Source: Prolixibacteraceae bacterium
GTDB lineage: Bacteria > Bacteroidota > Bacteroidia > Bacteroidales > Prolixibacteraceae
Direction of reading: 5' to 3'
Length of the DNA: 6,200 bases
NCBI GenBank assembly: GCA_027858145.1
Contig: JAQIDF010000520.1
Coordinates: 1 to 6,200 of the forward strand
The notes below the pieces were generated by a model that did no database searches, had not been told where the DNA came from, and was given only the letters and a program-made list of their open reading frames with translations. The translations under genes and the position numbers were made by a program. The stretch's first letter is position 1; every line of letters starts with the position of its first letter. Positions 1-6,183 of the stretch are shown piece by piece.

Positions 1-43
1 TAAGTGAGATGATGTATATTGTTACACTTAAAAATGAATAGTT

Positions 44-1039
44 ATGAAACGAAATCGATTAATTTTAGTTGCTGCAATAATAGTATTTTCTGTATTTGCC
101 TGTCAGGATTCAATTGAAACACCAGTTCCTGAAGGAGATACCGAAGACATTCTGAAATCAGCAGAAATGGCTGAAAACGATATTGTTGCTGAAACAGTTT
201 TTGAAGAAGCCAATTTTGAGTTTGGAATTTTTGCGCAATACGAAAAAATGTTGAGGAAAATGGCCAACTATAAGGGCAGCAAAAACCTAAAACCGGGCAA
301 TATTGGAAACCGGTATAAAAACAACTCATCAATTACTGTTCAGCTAGATACCGCTGAAACGGGATATCCTTTAATAATTACTATAGATTACGGTGATGAA
401 ACGACATTTAGGAATGGACGCGTAATAAGTGGTGTTGTTTCTATCGAAATTTCAGCATCGAGAGGTACTGACGGAGCTGTGCGGACAACAACCTACAACG
501 AATGCATGTTCGACTCTGTATTAATCGATGGTGTTTATATTCAGGAATTTAACACCGATAACGATTCGCTATGTATCGTATCTTCCAACAGTGATATAAC
601 CTTTACATTGCCCGATAGTACTGTAATGCACCGTTCAGGATCTTACTGGCGCCAGTGGATTCCTGAAACAGGCGATTCAACAGGATACTTCAATCGTACC
701 GTTACCATTAAAGGACAAACTATTGTCGAACGCTCTGATAGTGCAACGTGGAAGCGTGAAATTGTAAACCCGCTTATTAAAATTGCTGATTGCCGGCATC
801 CGGTACAGGGCACCGTTCACTTTTCAATGAATGAAACAGTAGTAGCTGAACTTGATTTTGGAACGGGTGAATGTGACGATAAAGCAACCTTAACGGTTGA
901 TGGTGAAATTATTGAAGTTAATCTACAAGGTAAAAGGCCCGAAGCAAACACCGAAAAATATAAAAACAAAAATAAAGGTGGAGACAATGGAAAAAATAAT
1001 GGCAACAACCATCGCGGGAACAAGGGCGGAAACAACTAA
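44..1039 (+). CDS. Putative secreted lipoprotein of unknown function with Lys/Asn/Gly-rich tail
   Basis: A 331-residue protein that I cannot assign to a named function. It opens with a lipoprotein signal peptide: KRNR at residues 2-5, a hydrophobic core at 6-19, and a lipobox VFAC with Cys20 as the likely lipidated residue, followed by QDS. Residues 21-60 are acidic and probably a flexible linker. The body (about 95-295) looks beta-rich. It holds two similar stretches, IDYGDETTFRNG (114-125) and LDFGTGECDDKATLTVDG (270-287), the second followed by EIIEVNL. From memory this pattern recurs in a family of uncharacterised Bacteroidota lipoproteins, but I could not check that. Cysteines other than Cys20 are at 154, 177, 250 and 277. 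The last 27 or so residues are low-complexity Lys, Asn and Gly. The start at 44 is chosen because the signal peptide begins there. A weak TATATTG sequence at 15-21 could be its promoter box, though it lacks one T of the consensus. A strong terminator follows, so it is probably transcribed separately from the sigma operon. Confidence 0.85.
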   Translation: MKRNRLILVAAIIVFSVFACQDSIETPVPEGDTEDILKSAEMAENDIVAETVFEEANFEFGIFAQYEKMLRKMANYKGSKNLKPGNIGNRYKNNSSITVQLDTAETGYPLIITIDYGDETTFRNGRVISGVVSIEISASRGTDGAVRTTTYNECMFDSVLIDGVYIQEFNTDNDSLCIVSSNSDITFTLPDSTVMHRSGSYWRQWIPETGDSTGYFNRTVTIKGQTIVERSDSATWKREIVNPLIKIADCRHPVQGTVHFSMNETVVAELDFGTGECDDKATLTVDGEIIEVNLQGKRPEANTEKYKNKNKGGDNGKNNGNNHRGNKGGNN

Positions 1040-1049
1040 TTTTTAGTGA

Positions 1050-1094
1050 AAAATATGGCCGGATAATCAAGCTGAATAATTCCGGCCATATTTT
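1050..1094 (+). terminator. Rho-independent terminator after the lipoprotein gene
   Basis: A perfect 14-bp inverted repeat, AAAATATGGCCGGA (1050-1063) paired with TCCGGCCATATTTT (1081-1094), encloses a 17-nt loop. The GC-rich top of the stem (GGCCGGA) and the A-run/T-run base fit an intrinsic terminator. It starts 10 nt after the lipoprotein stop codon. It separates the lipoprotein from the sigma operon 73 nt downstream. With A and T runs on both sides it could also work on the other strand, but no minus-strand gene ends here. Confidence 0.85.
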
Positions 1095-1111
1095 ATCTAT
1101 TTCTACCATGT

Positions 1112-1161
1112 AATATTTTGATTTTTTTTCGTTTATATTTGAGTAGATAAATCAAAATATT
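1112..1161. repeat. Perfect 13-bp inverted repeat around the sigma-operon promoter
   Basis: AATATTTTGATTT at 1112-1124 is matched by its exact reverse complement AAATCAAAATATT at 1149-1161, with 24 nt between the arms. The dyad axis (about 1136.5) falls inside the TATATTTG promoter box at 1134-1141. The right arm ends 5 nt before the TTG start of the sigma gene. This geometry is what a two-site operator would look like. The arms are AT-rich, however, and their centres are about 37 bp apart, so regulatory use is inference only. Confidence 0.5.
1134..1141 (+). promoter_or_regulatory. Bacteroidota-type -7 promoter box for the sigma-fecR-receptor operon
   Basis: TATATTTG matches the TAnnTTTG consensus of the Bacteroidota housekeeping sigma factor exactly. 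Transcription would begin near 1145, leaving a leader of about 20 nt before the TTG start at 1167. The -33 element is not clear: the nearest TTTG (1117-1120) is only 13 nt upstream, closer than usual, and the next option at 1109-1110 is only a TG. No other good -7 box lies between the terminator hairpin and the gene. Confidence 0.55.
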
Positions 1162-1166
1162 TTGCC

Positions 1167-1709
1167 TTGAAGAAAGAAGCGTTTAAAATTTTATTTGATA
1201 CGTATTTTGATGATGTTCGGCGGTATGTTTTATATCGATCAGGCAACGAAGATTTGGCGACCGACATCGCACAAGATACCTTCATGCGGATATGGGAGAA
1301 GAAGATTGACATTGATAAAAAACGAATCAAAGGATTACTTTTTAAAATAGCCAACGACCTTTTTATTTCTCAATATAGAAGAGATAAGGTTGCTTTTAAC
1401 TTCTTAAACACATTTGAGCCTGATAAGCGAAGTGTTACGCCCGAAGACGAGTATAGTTACCATGAATTAAAAAAAGCCTATGAAAAAGCTTTAAAATCGA
1501 TGCCTGAGAATCAACGAGCGGTGTTTTTGATGAGCCGTATCGATGACCTGAAATATAAAGAAATTGCCGATACACTTGGTCTTAGCGTTAAAGCCATTGA
1601 AAAACGGATGAATCTGGCTTTACAGCATTTAAAAACCAGCATGGCTGAAAAACTAAAGTCTGTCATTTTATTCTTTATAAATTTTAAACCTCTGCGCATC
1701 ATTAAGTAG
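1167..1709 (+). CDS. ECF RNA polymerase sigma factor (sigma-70 family, Bacteroidota FecI/RpoE-like)
   Basis: A 180-residue protein of normal length for an extracytoplasmic-function sigma factor, which directs RNA polymerase to a small set of promoters when its anti-sigma partner allows it. Region 2 spans about 7-74, with DLATDIAQDTFMRIWEK (29-45) contributing to core binding and -10 recognition, then LLFKIANDLFISQYRR (57-72). Region 4 spans about 107-157, with MPENQRAVF (112-120) and a helix-turn-helix at about 127-153 (LKYKEIADTLGLS, then KAIEKRM). There is no extra C-terminal regulatory domain, only a short tail with a hydrophobic stretch (VILFFI, 166-171). The start is TTG: the in-frame stop TGA at 1140-1142 leaves no ATG or GTG upstream, and the next in-frame ATG would delete half of region 2. 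No Shine-Dalgarno sequence is visible. The FecR gene follows after 7 nt, which fits co-transcription and a sigma/anti-sigma pair. Confidence 0.93.
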   Translation: MKKEAFKILFDTYFDDVRRYVLYRSGNEDLATDIAQDTFMRIWEKKIDIDKKRIKGLLFKIANDLFISQYRRDKVAFNFLNTFEPDKRSVTPEDEYSYHELKKAYEKALKSMPENQRAVFLMSRIDDLKYKEIADTLGLSVKAIEKRMNLALQHLKTSMAEKLKSVILFFINFKPLRIIK

Positions 1710-1716
1710 AATACAA

Positions 1717-2589
1717 ATGAAAGAGCAAAACCTACATAGCGACTTGTTTGAGATTGAAGAGCAGAGCAAAGCTTTCTTTTCAAACGGGACTTTTCATTGG
1801 AAAAAATCTTCCGGTGAAATTTGGGACGAAATGCAGCCTGCACTCTCTGAAAAAAAAGGGCGGACTATCATTTTGAGGTCAAAATCTTTTTCAATTGCCA
1901 TTGCTGCCGTGTTTATTTTGCTTGTTGGCATGGGCGGTTTCTTCCGTTATTATACTAAAACGATTAATGTTCCTGCCGGAGAACATCAACTTGTTGAGTT
2001 ACCTGATGGTTCCACAATTCAACTTAACGCCCAGTCACAAATTTCATATAAGCCTTATTGGTGGAAATTTAAACGAAACGTTCAATTTGAAGGCGAAGCT
2101 TTTTTTGAAGTTCAGAAAGGTAAAACATTTTCAGTAATATCAAATAAGGGTATAACTGAGGTATTAGGTACAAGTTTCAACATTTTCTCGCGTGAACAAA
2201 CTTACAAGGTTACTTGTGTTACCGGGCGTGTAAAAGTTATTTCAAAAACGATGAAAGAAGTGATACTTTCGCCTGATAGCAGGGCTACAATACTGCCCGA
2301 GGGCGAAATTAAAATGGATGAAAATATTAGTACGCTGCCCTATATTTCATGGAAAGATAATTATTTCCAGTTTACAGGTGTGCCGTTTGAAATGGTTATT
2401 GATGAAATTGAACGTCAATACAACCTGAAAATAAAAATTGATAACCCGATAACAGATAAATATACTGGTAACTTCAAACGTGAAGGTAATGTTGATGATG
2501 TTTTAGAATATGTTTGTTTGCCAATGGGATTGAAATTTGAGAAGGTATCGGATGATACTTACCTGATTTTTAGGGATGCTAATGAGTAA
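1717..2589 (+). CDS. FecR-type transmembrane anti-sigma factor (FecR domain + DUF4974)
   Basis: A 290-residue inner-membrane protein that should hold the adjacent ECF sigma factor in check and pass on the signal from the outer-membrane receptor. Residues 1-56 are the cytoplasmic sigma-binding part; it includes HWKKSSGEIWDEM (27-39), similar to the WxxI/V-type helix common in this family. A single membrane segment lies at about 57-76 (SIAIAAVFILLVGMGGFF). The periplasmic FecR domain follows at about 83-180, with VELPDGSTIQLNAQSQISY (93-111), GEAFFEVQKG (126-135) and VLGTSFNIF (149-157). A DUF4974-like C-terminal domain occupies about 213-287 (FTGVPFEMVIDEIERQYNLKI), the region expected to meet the receptor's STN domain. 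Length is usual for the family. No Shine-Dalgarno sequence precedes ATG1717. The 3' end overlaps the receptor start, suggesting translational coupling. An A8 run (1850-1857) lies between the cytoplasmic and membrane parts. Domain identities are secure; the ligand is unknown. Confidence 0.93.
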   Translation: MKEQNLHSDLFEIEEQSKAFFSNGTFHWKKSSGEIWDEMQPALSEKKGRTIILRSKSFSIAIAAVFILLVGMGGFFRYYTKTINVPAGEHQLVELPDGSTIQLNAQSQISYKPYWWKFKRNVQFEGEAFFEVQKGKTFSVISNKGITEVLGTSFNIFSREQTYKVTCVTGRVKVISKTMKEVILSPDSRATILPEGEIKMDENISTLPYISWKDNYFQFTGVPFEMVIDEIERQYNLKIKIDNPITDKYTGNFKREGNVDDVLEYVCLPMGLKFEKVSDDTYLIFRDANE

Positions 2590-5185
2590 GAAAATCGTAA
2601 TATGGATTGTTATTTCTGTAATGTTTAATGCCGGCTTTGCTCAGCATCGACAAATTCATGTAAGGGCCATAGATAAGCCACTCTCAGAAGTACTTGTTGA
2701 GTTGCGCGATTCGTATGGTTTTCAGTTTTCGTACAGTGAGAATGAGTTATCAAAGTATAAGGTTTCTTTATCTAAAACATTTCAATCGCCCCGTGAAGCT
2801 GTCGAATATCTTATTAGTGGCTTCCCGCTTTCGTTAAAAATGCTGGGCAATGTTTTTATTATTATCCCCGATAAAAAGCAAGCCCAACCAACAGTTGTGA
2901 ATAAGATAACAGGTAGGGTTGTTGATGCGTTAAGTTACGAACCCCTGCCTTTTTCTCATATTATAATTAACAATTATTCAACAATTTCCGATGCAAACGG
3001 TCATTTTGCTTTTACCTCCAAAGCTGATAGTTTGCTACGTGTTAAAATTTCTCATATTGGGTACTATGGATACGATTCTATTCACAGGTCTGGGAAAAAT
3101 CTCAGGTTTGAACTCCACCCTTCTGTTAAAGAGCTCGGCGAAATCACGGTAAAAAGAAATGTTAGCAATTTGAACTTAGAGCCGGTGTCGGGCTTAAAAA
3201 CAGGCGATATAAAACTTAACAATTACGTGGCAAATTATCTGCCCGGACAAGGCGATAATGCCGTATTTAATGTATTGAGGCTTATGCCGGGCATACAAGT
3301 GGCAGGTGAACAAGCAAGCGATTTGCTGATCTGGGGCAGCCAGGAAGGGCAAAGTCGGGTTGTTTTTGATGGATACACCATTTTCGGGCTTAAAAATTAC
3401 AATGATAATATAAGCGTTGTTAATCCTTTTTTGGTAAAAGACATTAAGATAAAAAAAGGAGGTTTCGATGCCCGTTATGGTAACCGGGTAGGCGGACTTG
3501 TTCATATTACCGGTATTAACGGAAATCAAATAAAGCCGGCCTTTAGTTTTAATATCAACAATACAACACTCAATGCCATGATCGAAGTGCCTTTGTTTAA
3601 TAAATCAACACTGGTTGGTGCTTACCGGCAATCTTTTTATAACCTGTATAATTCCGACGATTTCAATATCTTTGCTCCTACCCGGCAGGCTACAAATCCC
3701 AATTCAAATGCTTCCCGCCGGTTCGATAATATTGATGTCTCGGTGTTACCTGACAGTTATCGCTTTAGCGACTTTAACCTAAAATATTCGTATAATTTTT
3801 CAAATGGCGATTTGGCTTCAATTAGCTATTATCATGGAGGTGACGATTTTACATTACTGTCAAATGCCTCAATTGTACGTAACCAGCCAGGGATGGGAAA
3901 TAATAGTACTTCTTTTGATTTTGAATTGGAAAATATTGAGTATCACCGTCAATCAGGAATTTCAGCCCTGTATTCACACCAGTGGGAACAAGGCGACATA
4001 TCAAAACTTTCTCTTTCGCGTTCAGTTTTTAATAAAATATCAACTGAAAAAATCTTTTCTGACAATGATGGTGCAGGTACTGTAACAAATCGCGATTCGT
4101 CACAAGTCAATAATAATACTGTAGAAAACACTTTCAAGTTAACGCATCTCGTATATTTTCAAAATGGCCATAGTCTTGAGCTTGGATCGGGAGTCTCGTT
4201 AAATCATGCTAATTTAACCAGCTTCATTCGTTTTTCAAATTTTGACAGCCTTCATCAGGAAACCAACTATCAGTTTAACCGTTTATTCTTTTATATCAAC
4301 GACTATTTTCCCATAGGGTCTTTATGGGTGCTTAACACTGGTGCCCGGTTAAGTTACTCAGGCGAGGCATCCAAAAAAATCTATTTCGATCCGCGCGTTA
4401 GCCTGAGCTATAAAGCAACCAATGAATGGACGTTTAGTGCGTCATGGGGTATCTATCATCAGTTTATGTATAAACTTGCAGCTATCGACCGCGACGAAAA
4501 CTATTCCTGGTTTTGGGTAACTGCCAATCAATTTCTCCCGGTTTTACAAGCCCGGCACCATGTTGTTAGTGCCAACTATCATAAAAATGGCTTTACTGCC
4601 AATATTGACGGATACTATAAAACCACCAATAACATCTCGCACCGCCAGGTTTTAATAAAGCATACGCCACGTTCCACAAACATAAATTTTAATGTTCAAA
4701 CCGGAAATATGCGTTCTGCGGGGCTCGATTTATACTTAAAGCAAGAGTTTGGACAACATCAGGCATGGATTGCATACACGCTCTCACGTACTACCGAAAG
4801 CCTTGCTGATAACATCAGTGATTTGCCTGAATATTCGCTCTCGCCGTTTCATCAGCTTCACGAGTTTAAAATTGCAGCATTGTTTAACATCCGTAGCTTT
4901 TACCTTTCCGGCAATTACGTTTACGGCTCAGGTATACAACTTTTAAGCAATATGTTCAATGCTCCCGTATCTTATCACCGTTTAGATGCCGCCGCAACCT
5001 ATCGGCTCAAACGCCCTTGTTTCACACTCGAAACAGGCTTTTCGGTGTTGAATATCTTCAACACCGAAAATCTCAAATACCAAAACCTCATCAACATAAA
5101 CCTTACACGTAATCTTGGCGAAGTAAAGATATATACAGGAGCTGTGCCTTTTACGCCCACGTTGTTTCTAAAGCTCACATTATAA
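2582..5185 (+). CDS. TonB-dependent outer-membrane receptor/transducer with STN and carboxypeptidase-regulatory-like domains
   Basis: An 867-residue outer-membrane receptor, counted from ATG2582, expected to import a ligand with TonB energy and to signal its presence to the FecR protein. In order: signal peptide 1-20 (MSKKIVIWIV start, cleavage after GFA); STN domain about 24-95 (HVRAIDKPLSEVLVELRD, then FSYSENELS), the periplasmic signalling domain typical of transducing receptors; carboxypeptidase-regulatory-like beta-sandwich about 109-178 (ITGRVVDALSYEPLPF, SDANGHFAF); plug about 203-313 (NVLRLMPGIQV, VVFDGYTIFG, IKKGGFDARYGNRVGG); then a 22-strand-type barrel to the C terminus, ending LFLKLTL. 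No SusD partner gene follows, so it is more like a FecA-type transducer than a paired SusC. An alternative ATG at 2576 would add only two residues (ML). ATG2582 gives a standard n-region and has AGGG six bases upstream. The start overlaps the end of the FecR gene by 8 nt. No internal stop or frameshift is seen. The substrate cannot be deduced. Confidence 0.92.
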   Translation: MSKKIVIWIVISVMFNAGFAQHRQIHVRAIDKPLSEVLVELRDSYGFQFSYSENELSKYKVSLSKTFQSPREAVEYLISGFPLSLKMLGNVFIIIPDKKQAQPTVVNKITGRVVDALSYEPLPFSHIIINNYSTISDANGHFAFTSKADSLLRVKISHIGYYGYDSIHRSGKNLRFELHPSVKELGEITVKRNVSNLNLEPVSGLKTGDIKLNNYVANYLPGQGDNAVFNVLRLMPGIQVAGEQASDLLIWGSQEGQSRVVFDGYTIFGLKNYNDNISVVNPFLVKDIKIKKGGFDARYGNRVGGLVHITGINGNQIKPAFSFNINNTTLNAMIEVPLFNKSTLVGAYRQSFYNLYNSDDFNIFAPTRQATNPNSNASRRFDNIDVSVLPDSYRFSDFNLKYSYNFSNGDLASISYYHGGDDFTLLSNASIVRNQPGMGNNSTSFDFELENIEYHRQSGISALYSHQWEQGDISKLSLSRSVFNKISTEKIFSDNDGAGTVTNRDSSQVNNNTVENTFKLTHLVYFQNGHSLELGSGVSLNHANLTSFIRFSNFDSLHQETNYQFNRLFFYINDYFPIGSLWVLNTGARLSYSGEASKKIYFDPRVSLSYKATNEWTFSASWGIYHQFMYKLAAIDRDENYSWFWVTANQFLPVLQARHHVVSANYHKNGFTANIDGYYKTTNNISHRQVLIKHTPRSTNINFNVQTGNMRSAGLDLYLKQEFGQHQAWIAYTLSRTTESLADNISDLPEYSLSPFHQLHEFKIAALFNIRSFYLSGNYVYGSGIQLLSNMFNAPVSYHRLDAAATYRLKRPCFTLETGFSVLNIFNTENLKYQNLININLTRNLGEVKIYTGAVPFTPTLFLKLTL
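5039..5070. repeat. Perfect 14-bp inverted repeat (hairpin) inside the receptor gene
   Basis: TTTTCGGTGTTGAA (5039-5052) is followed by the 4-nt loop TATC and the exact reverse complement TTCAACACCGAAAA (5057-5070). It lies in the receptor coding sequence about 110 nt before the stop codon and encodes FSVLNIFNTEN, a stretch that resembles the conserved strand near the C terminus of many TonB-dependent receptors. The stem begins with T and ends with A on both strands, the wrong order for an intrinsic terminator. A role in mRNA folding or decay is possible but not shown. Confidence 0.6.
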
Positions 5186-5271
5186 TAATTGACTTTCTAT
5201 TGTATTCAATTGTTTTTAGAATATGCCAAAAAGGATTTAGTGTGAGATGATTAGATGGTGAAGTTTATTTA
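5186..5271. other. Short intergenic region between convergent genes
   Basis: These 86 nt separate the receptor stop from the pyrophosphohydrolase stop, two genes that face each other. A terminator would be expected, but I see only weak inverted repeats: ATTG-TATT-CAAT followed by TGTTTTT on the plus side, and GAAGT (5260-5264) with ACTTC (5274-5278) near the minus-strand stop. Neither is convincing. I see no ORF or RNA gene here. Confidence 0.5.
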
Positions 5272-5622
5272 TTACTTCGGATGCTCGTTATTTAGTTTAG
5301 GATTATCCTTATGCCGTTTTCGGTCGCGGAGTGTCTTTTTCTCAATGTTTTTTCTAAAAGCTTCCTCAAGGTCAACACCAGTTTGATTAGCCAGACAAAT
5401 CAGAACCCATAGTACATCTGCCATCTCATCTGCCATCGTTTCGGCACTTTCGCCTGTTTTAAACGACTGGTCGCCGTATTTGCGGGCCATTATGCGGGCC
5501 AGTTCACCTACTTCTTCAGTGAGTACTGCCATGTTGGTAAGCTCACTAAAGTAACGTACCCCAATGGTTTGTATCCACTCATCAACCTGTTGTTGTGCTT
5601 GTTTTATCGTTAAATCAGGCAT
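5272..5622 (-). CDS. MazG-like nucleotide pyrophosphohydrolase
   Basis: A 116-residue single-domain all-alpha NTP-PPase of the MazG type. Such enzymes cleave nucleoside triphosphates to the monophosphate and pyrophosphate, often removing non-canonical or surplus dNTPs; the exact substrate cannot be told. The Mg-binding signature is visible: LTEEVGEL (34-41, acidic residues E36, E37, E40) and DEMADV (65-70, E66 and D69). ANQTGVDLEEAF (78-89) and a charged tail KKTLRDRKRHKDNPKL (95-110) fit a common short Bacteroidota homologue. The start at 5622 (MPDLTIKQA) is preferred over an in-frame ATG at 5646, because the longer form would overlap dtd by 23 nt and adds only a lysine/asparagine-rich stretch without domain content. 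The dtd stop and this start form TAA-C-ATG, so the two are almost certainly co-transcribed and translationally coupled. Confidence 0.9.
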   Translation of the reverse strand: MPDLTIKQAQQQVDEWIQTIGVRYFSELTNMAVLTEEVGELARIMARKYGDQSFKTGESAETMADEMADVLWVLICLANQTGVDLEEAFRKNIEKKTLRDRKRHKDNPKLNNEHPK

Positions 5623-5623
5623 G

Positions 5624-6076
5624 TTATTCTTTGTTTTTTGTGTCAATCCAAATGGTTACCGGTCCATCATTTACAAGTGCCACATCCATATGATGCCCAA
5701 ACTTACCGGTCTGTACCCCTTTGCCCAGTTTTACCGACAAATATTTTACAAACTTTTCATACATGGGTACTGCATAATCAGGCTTTGAAGCATGAATGTA
5801 CGATGGACGGTTGCCTTTTTTTGTTTTGGCATGAAGCGTAAACTGACTTACCACTATTATTTCGCCATCCTCATCAAGCACCGAACGATTCATAACCCCA
5901 TTTTCATCGTCGAAAATGCGGAGCTGTACAATTTTATTGCACAGCCACTCAATATCTTCGTCGGTATCGGTATCTTCAATGCCCAGCAATACTAACAGGC
6001 CATGACTAATATTCGATATTTTTTCGTTCTCAACCGTAACACTGGCTTCTGATACTTTTTGGATTAATGTACGCAT
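5624..6076 (-). CDS. dtd: D-aminoacyl-tRNA deacylase (Dtd)
   Basis: A 150-residue protein of the usual Dtd length. Dtd is a cytoplasmic homodimer that hydrolyses D-amino acids (and mischarged glycine) from tRNA, using the tRNA 2'-OH rather than a catalytic side chain. Family hallmarks are present: N-terminal MRTLIQKVSEASVTV (1-15), SQFTLHA (87-93), GNRPSYIHA (88 + about 10, i.e. 98-106 region just after the KTKK loop), GKFGHHMDVALVNDGPVT (124-141) containing the Gly138-Pro139 cis-proline motif that excludes L-amino acids, and the terminal strand IWID. The start at 6076 matches the conserved N terminus. An open frame extending upstream to 6169 would add 31 Cys/Phe-rich residues over the promoter and is not believed. 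It is the first gene of a two-gene unit with the MazG-like protein downstream. Confidence 0.96.
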   Translation of the reverse strand: MRTLIQKVSEASVTVENEKISNISHGLLVLLGIEDTDTDEDIEWLCNKIVQLRIFDDENGVMNRSVLDEDGEIIVVSQFTLHAKTKKGNRPSYIHASKPDYAVPMYEKFVKYLSVKLGKGVQTGKFGHHMDVALVNDGPVTIWIDTKNKE

Positions 6077-6099
6077 AAAAACCTTGTTTAATAAGATTT

Positions 6100-6107
6100 C
6101 AAAACTA
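6100..6107 (-). promoter_or_regulatory. Bacteroidota-type -7 promoter box for dtd-mazG
   Basis: Read on the minus strand, 6107 to 6100 is TAGTTTTG, an exact TAnnTTTG match. It would place the transcription start near 6096 and give a leader of about 20 nt before the dtd ATG at 6076, much like the sigma operon promoter. A clear -33 TTTG at normal spacing is not found. Its position supports the shorter dtd start. Confidence 0.5.
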
Positions 6108-6183
6108 TAAAATTTTGGGCAATTGAACTTGCAGAAGTATTTGGCAAGCCGTGAACAAAAGTGACACAATAATTGACTAAACT

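Noticed and set aside
42..332. Minus-strand and other-frame open frames overlapping the main genes
   Set aside because: They lie wholly or mostly inside well-supported genes, have biased compositions and show no recognisable domains.
645..656. 12-bp perfect palindrome ACTGGCGCCAGT in the lipoprotein gene
   Set aside because: Six matched pairs are expected by chance about once or twice in 6 kb, and it lies in ordinary coding sequence.
947..957. AACACCGAAAA shared between the lipoprotein tail and the receptor hairpin arm (5060-5070)
   Set aside because: Both copies encode Asn-Thr-Glu followed by an A-starting codon, so codon coincidence explains the match; no hairpin forms at the first site.
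3283..3295. Small palindrome TATGCC-G-GGCATA in the receptor gene
   Set aside because: A stem of only 6 bp; it encodes the common plug motif MPGI and is explained by coding and chance.
5242..5251. GTGAGATGAT also found at 4-13, as possible flanking direct repeats of an inserted segment
   Set aside because: A shared 10-mer is expected several times by chance in this length; neither side extends, and no transposase or recombinase gene lies between.
5479..5499. Direct repeat TGCGGGCCA twice with a 3-nt spacer
   Set aside because: It encodes the ARIMAR stretch of the MazG-like protein, which looks like ordinary family sequence.
5623..5646. Longer start for the MazG-like protein at 5646
   Set aside because: It would overlap dtd by 23 nt and add only MTQKTKNN, without domain content. 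The ATG at 5622 gives the clean TAA-C-ATG junction.
6077..6169. N-terminal extension of Dtd in the open frame up to 6169
   Set aside because: The 31 extra residues are Cys/Phe-rich, unlike the family, which begins at MRTLIQKV. They also cover the TAGTTTTG promoter box.
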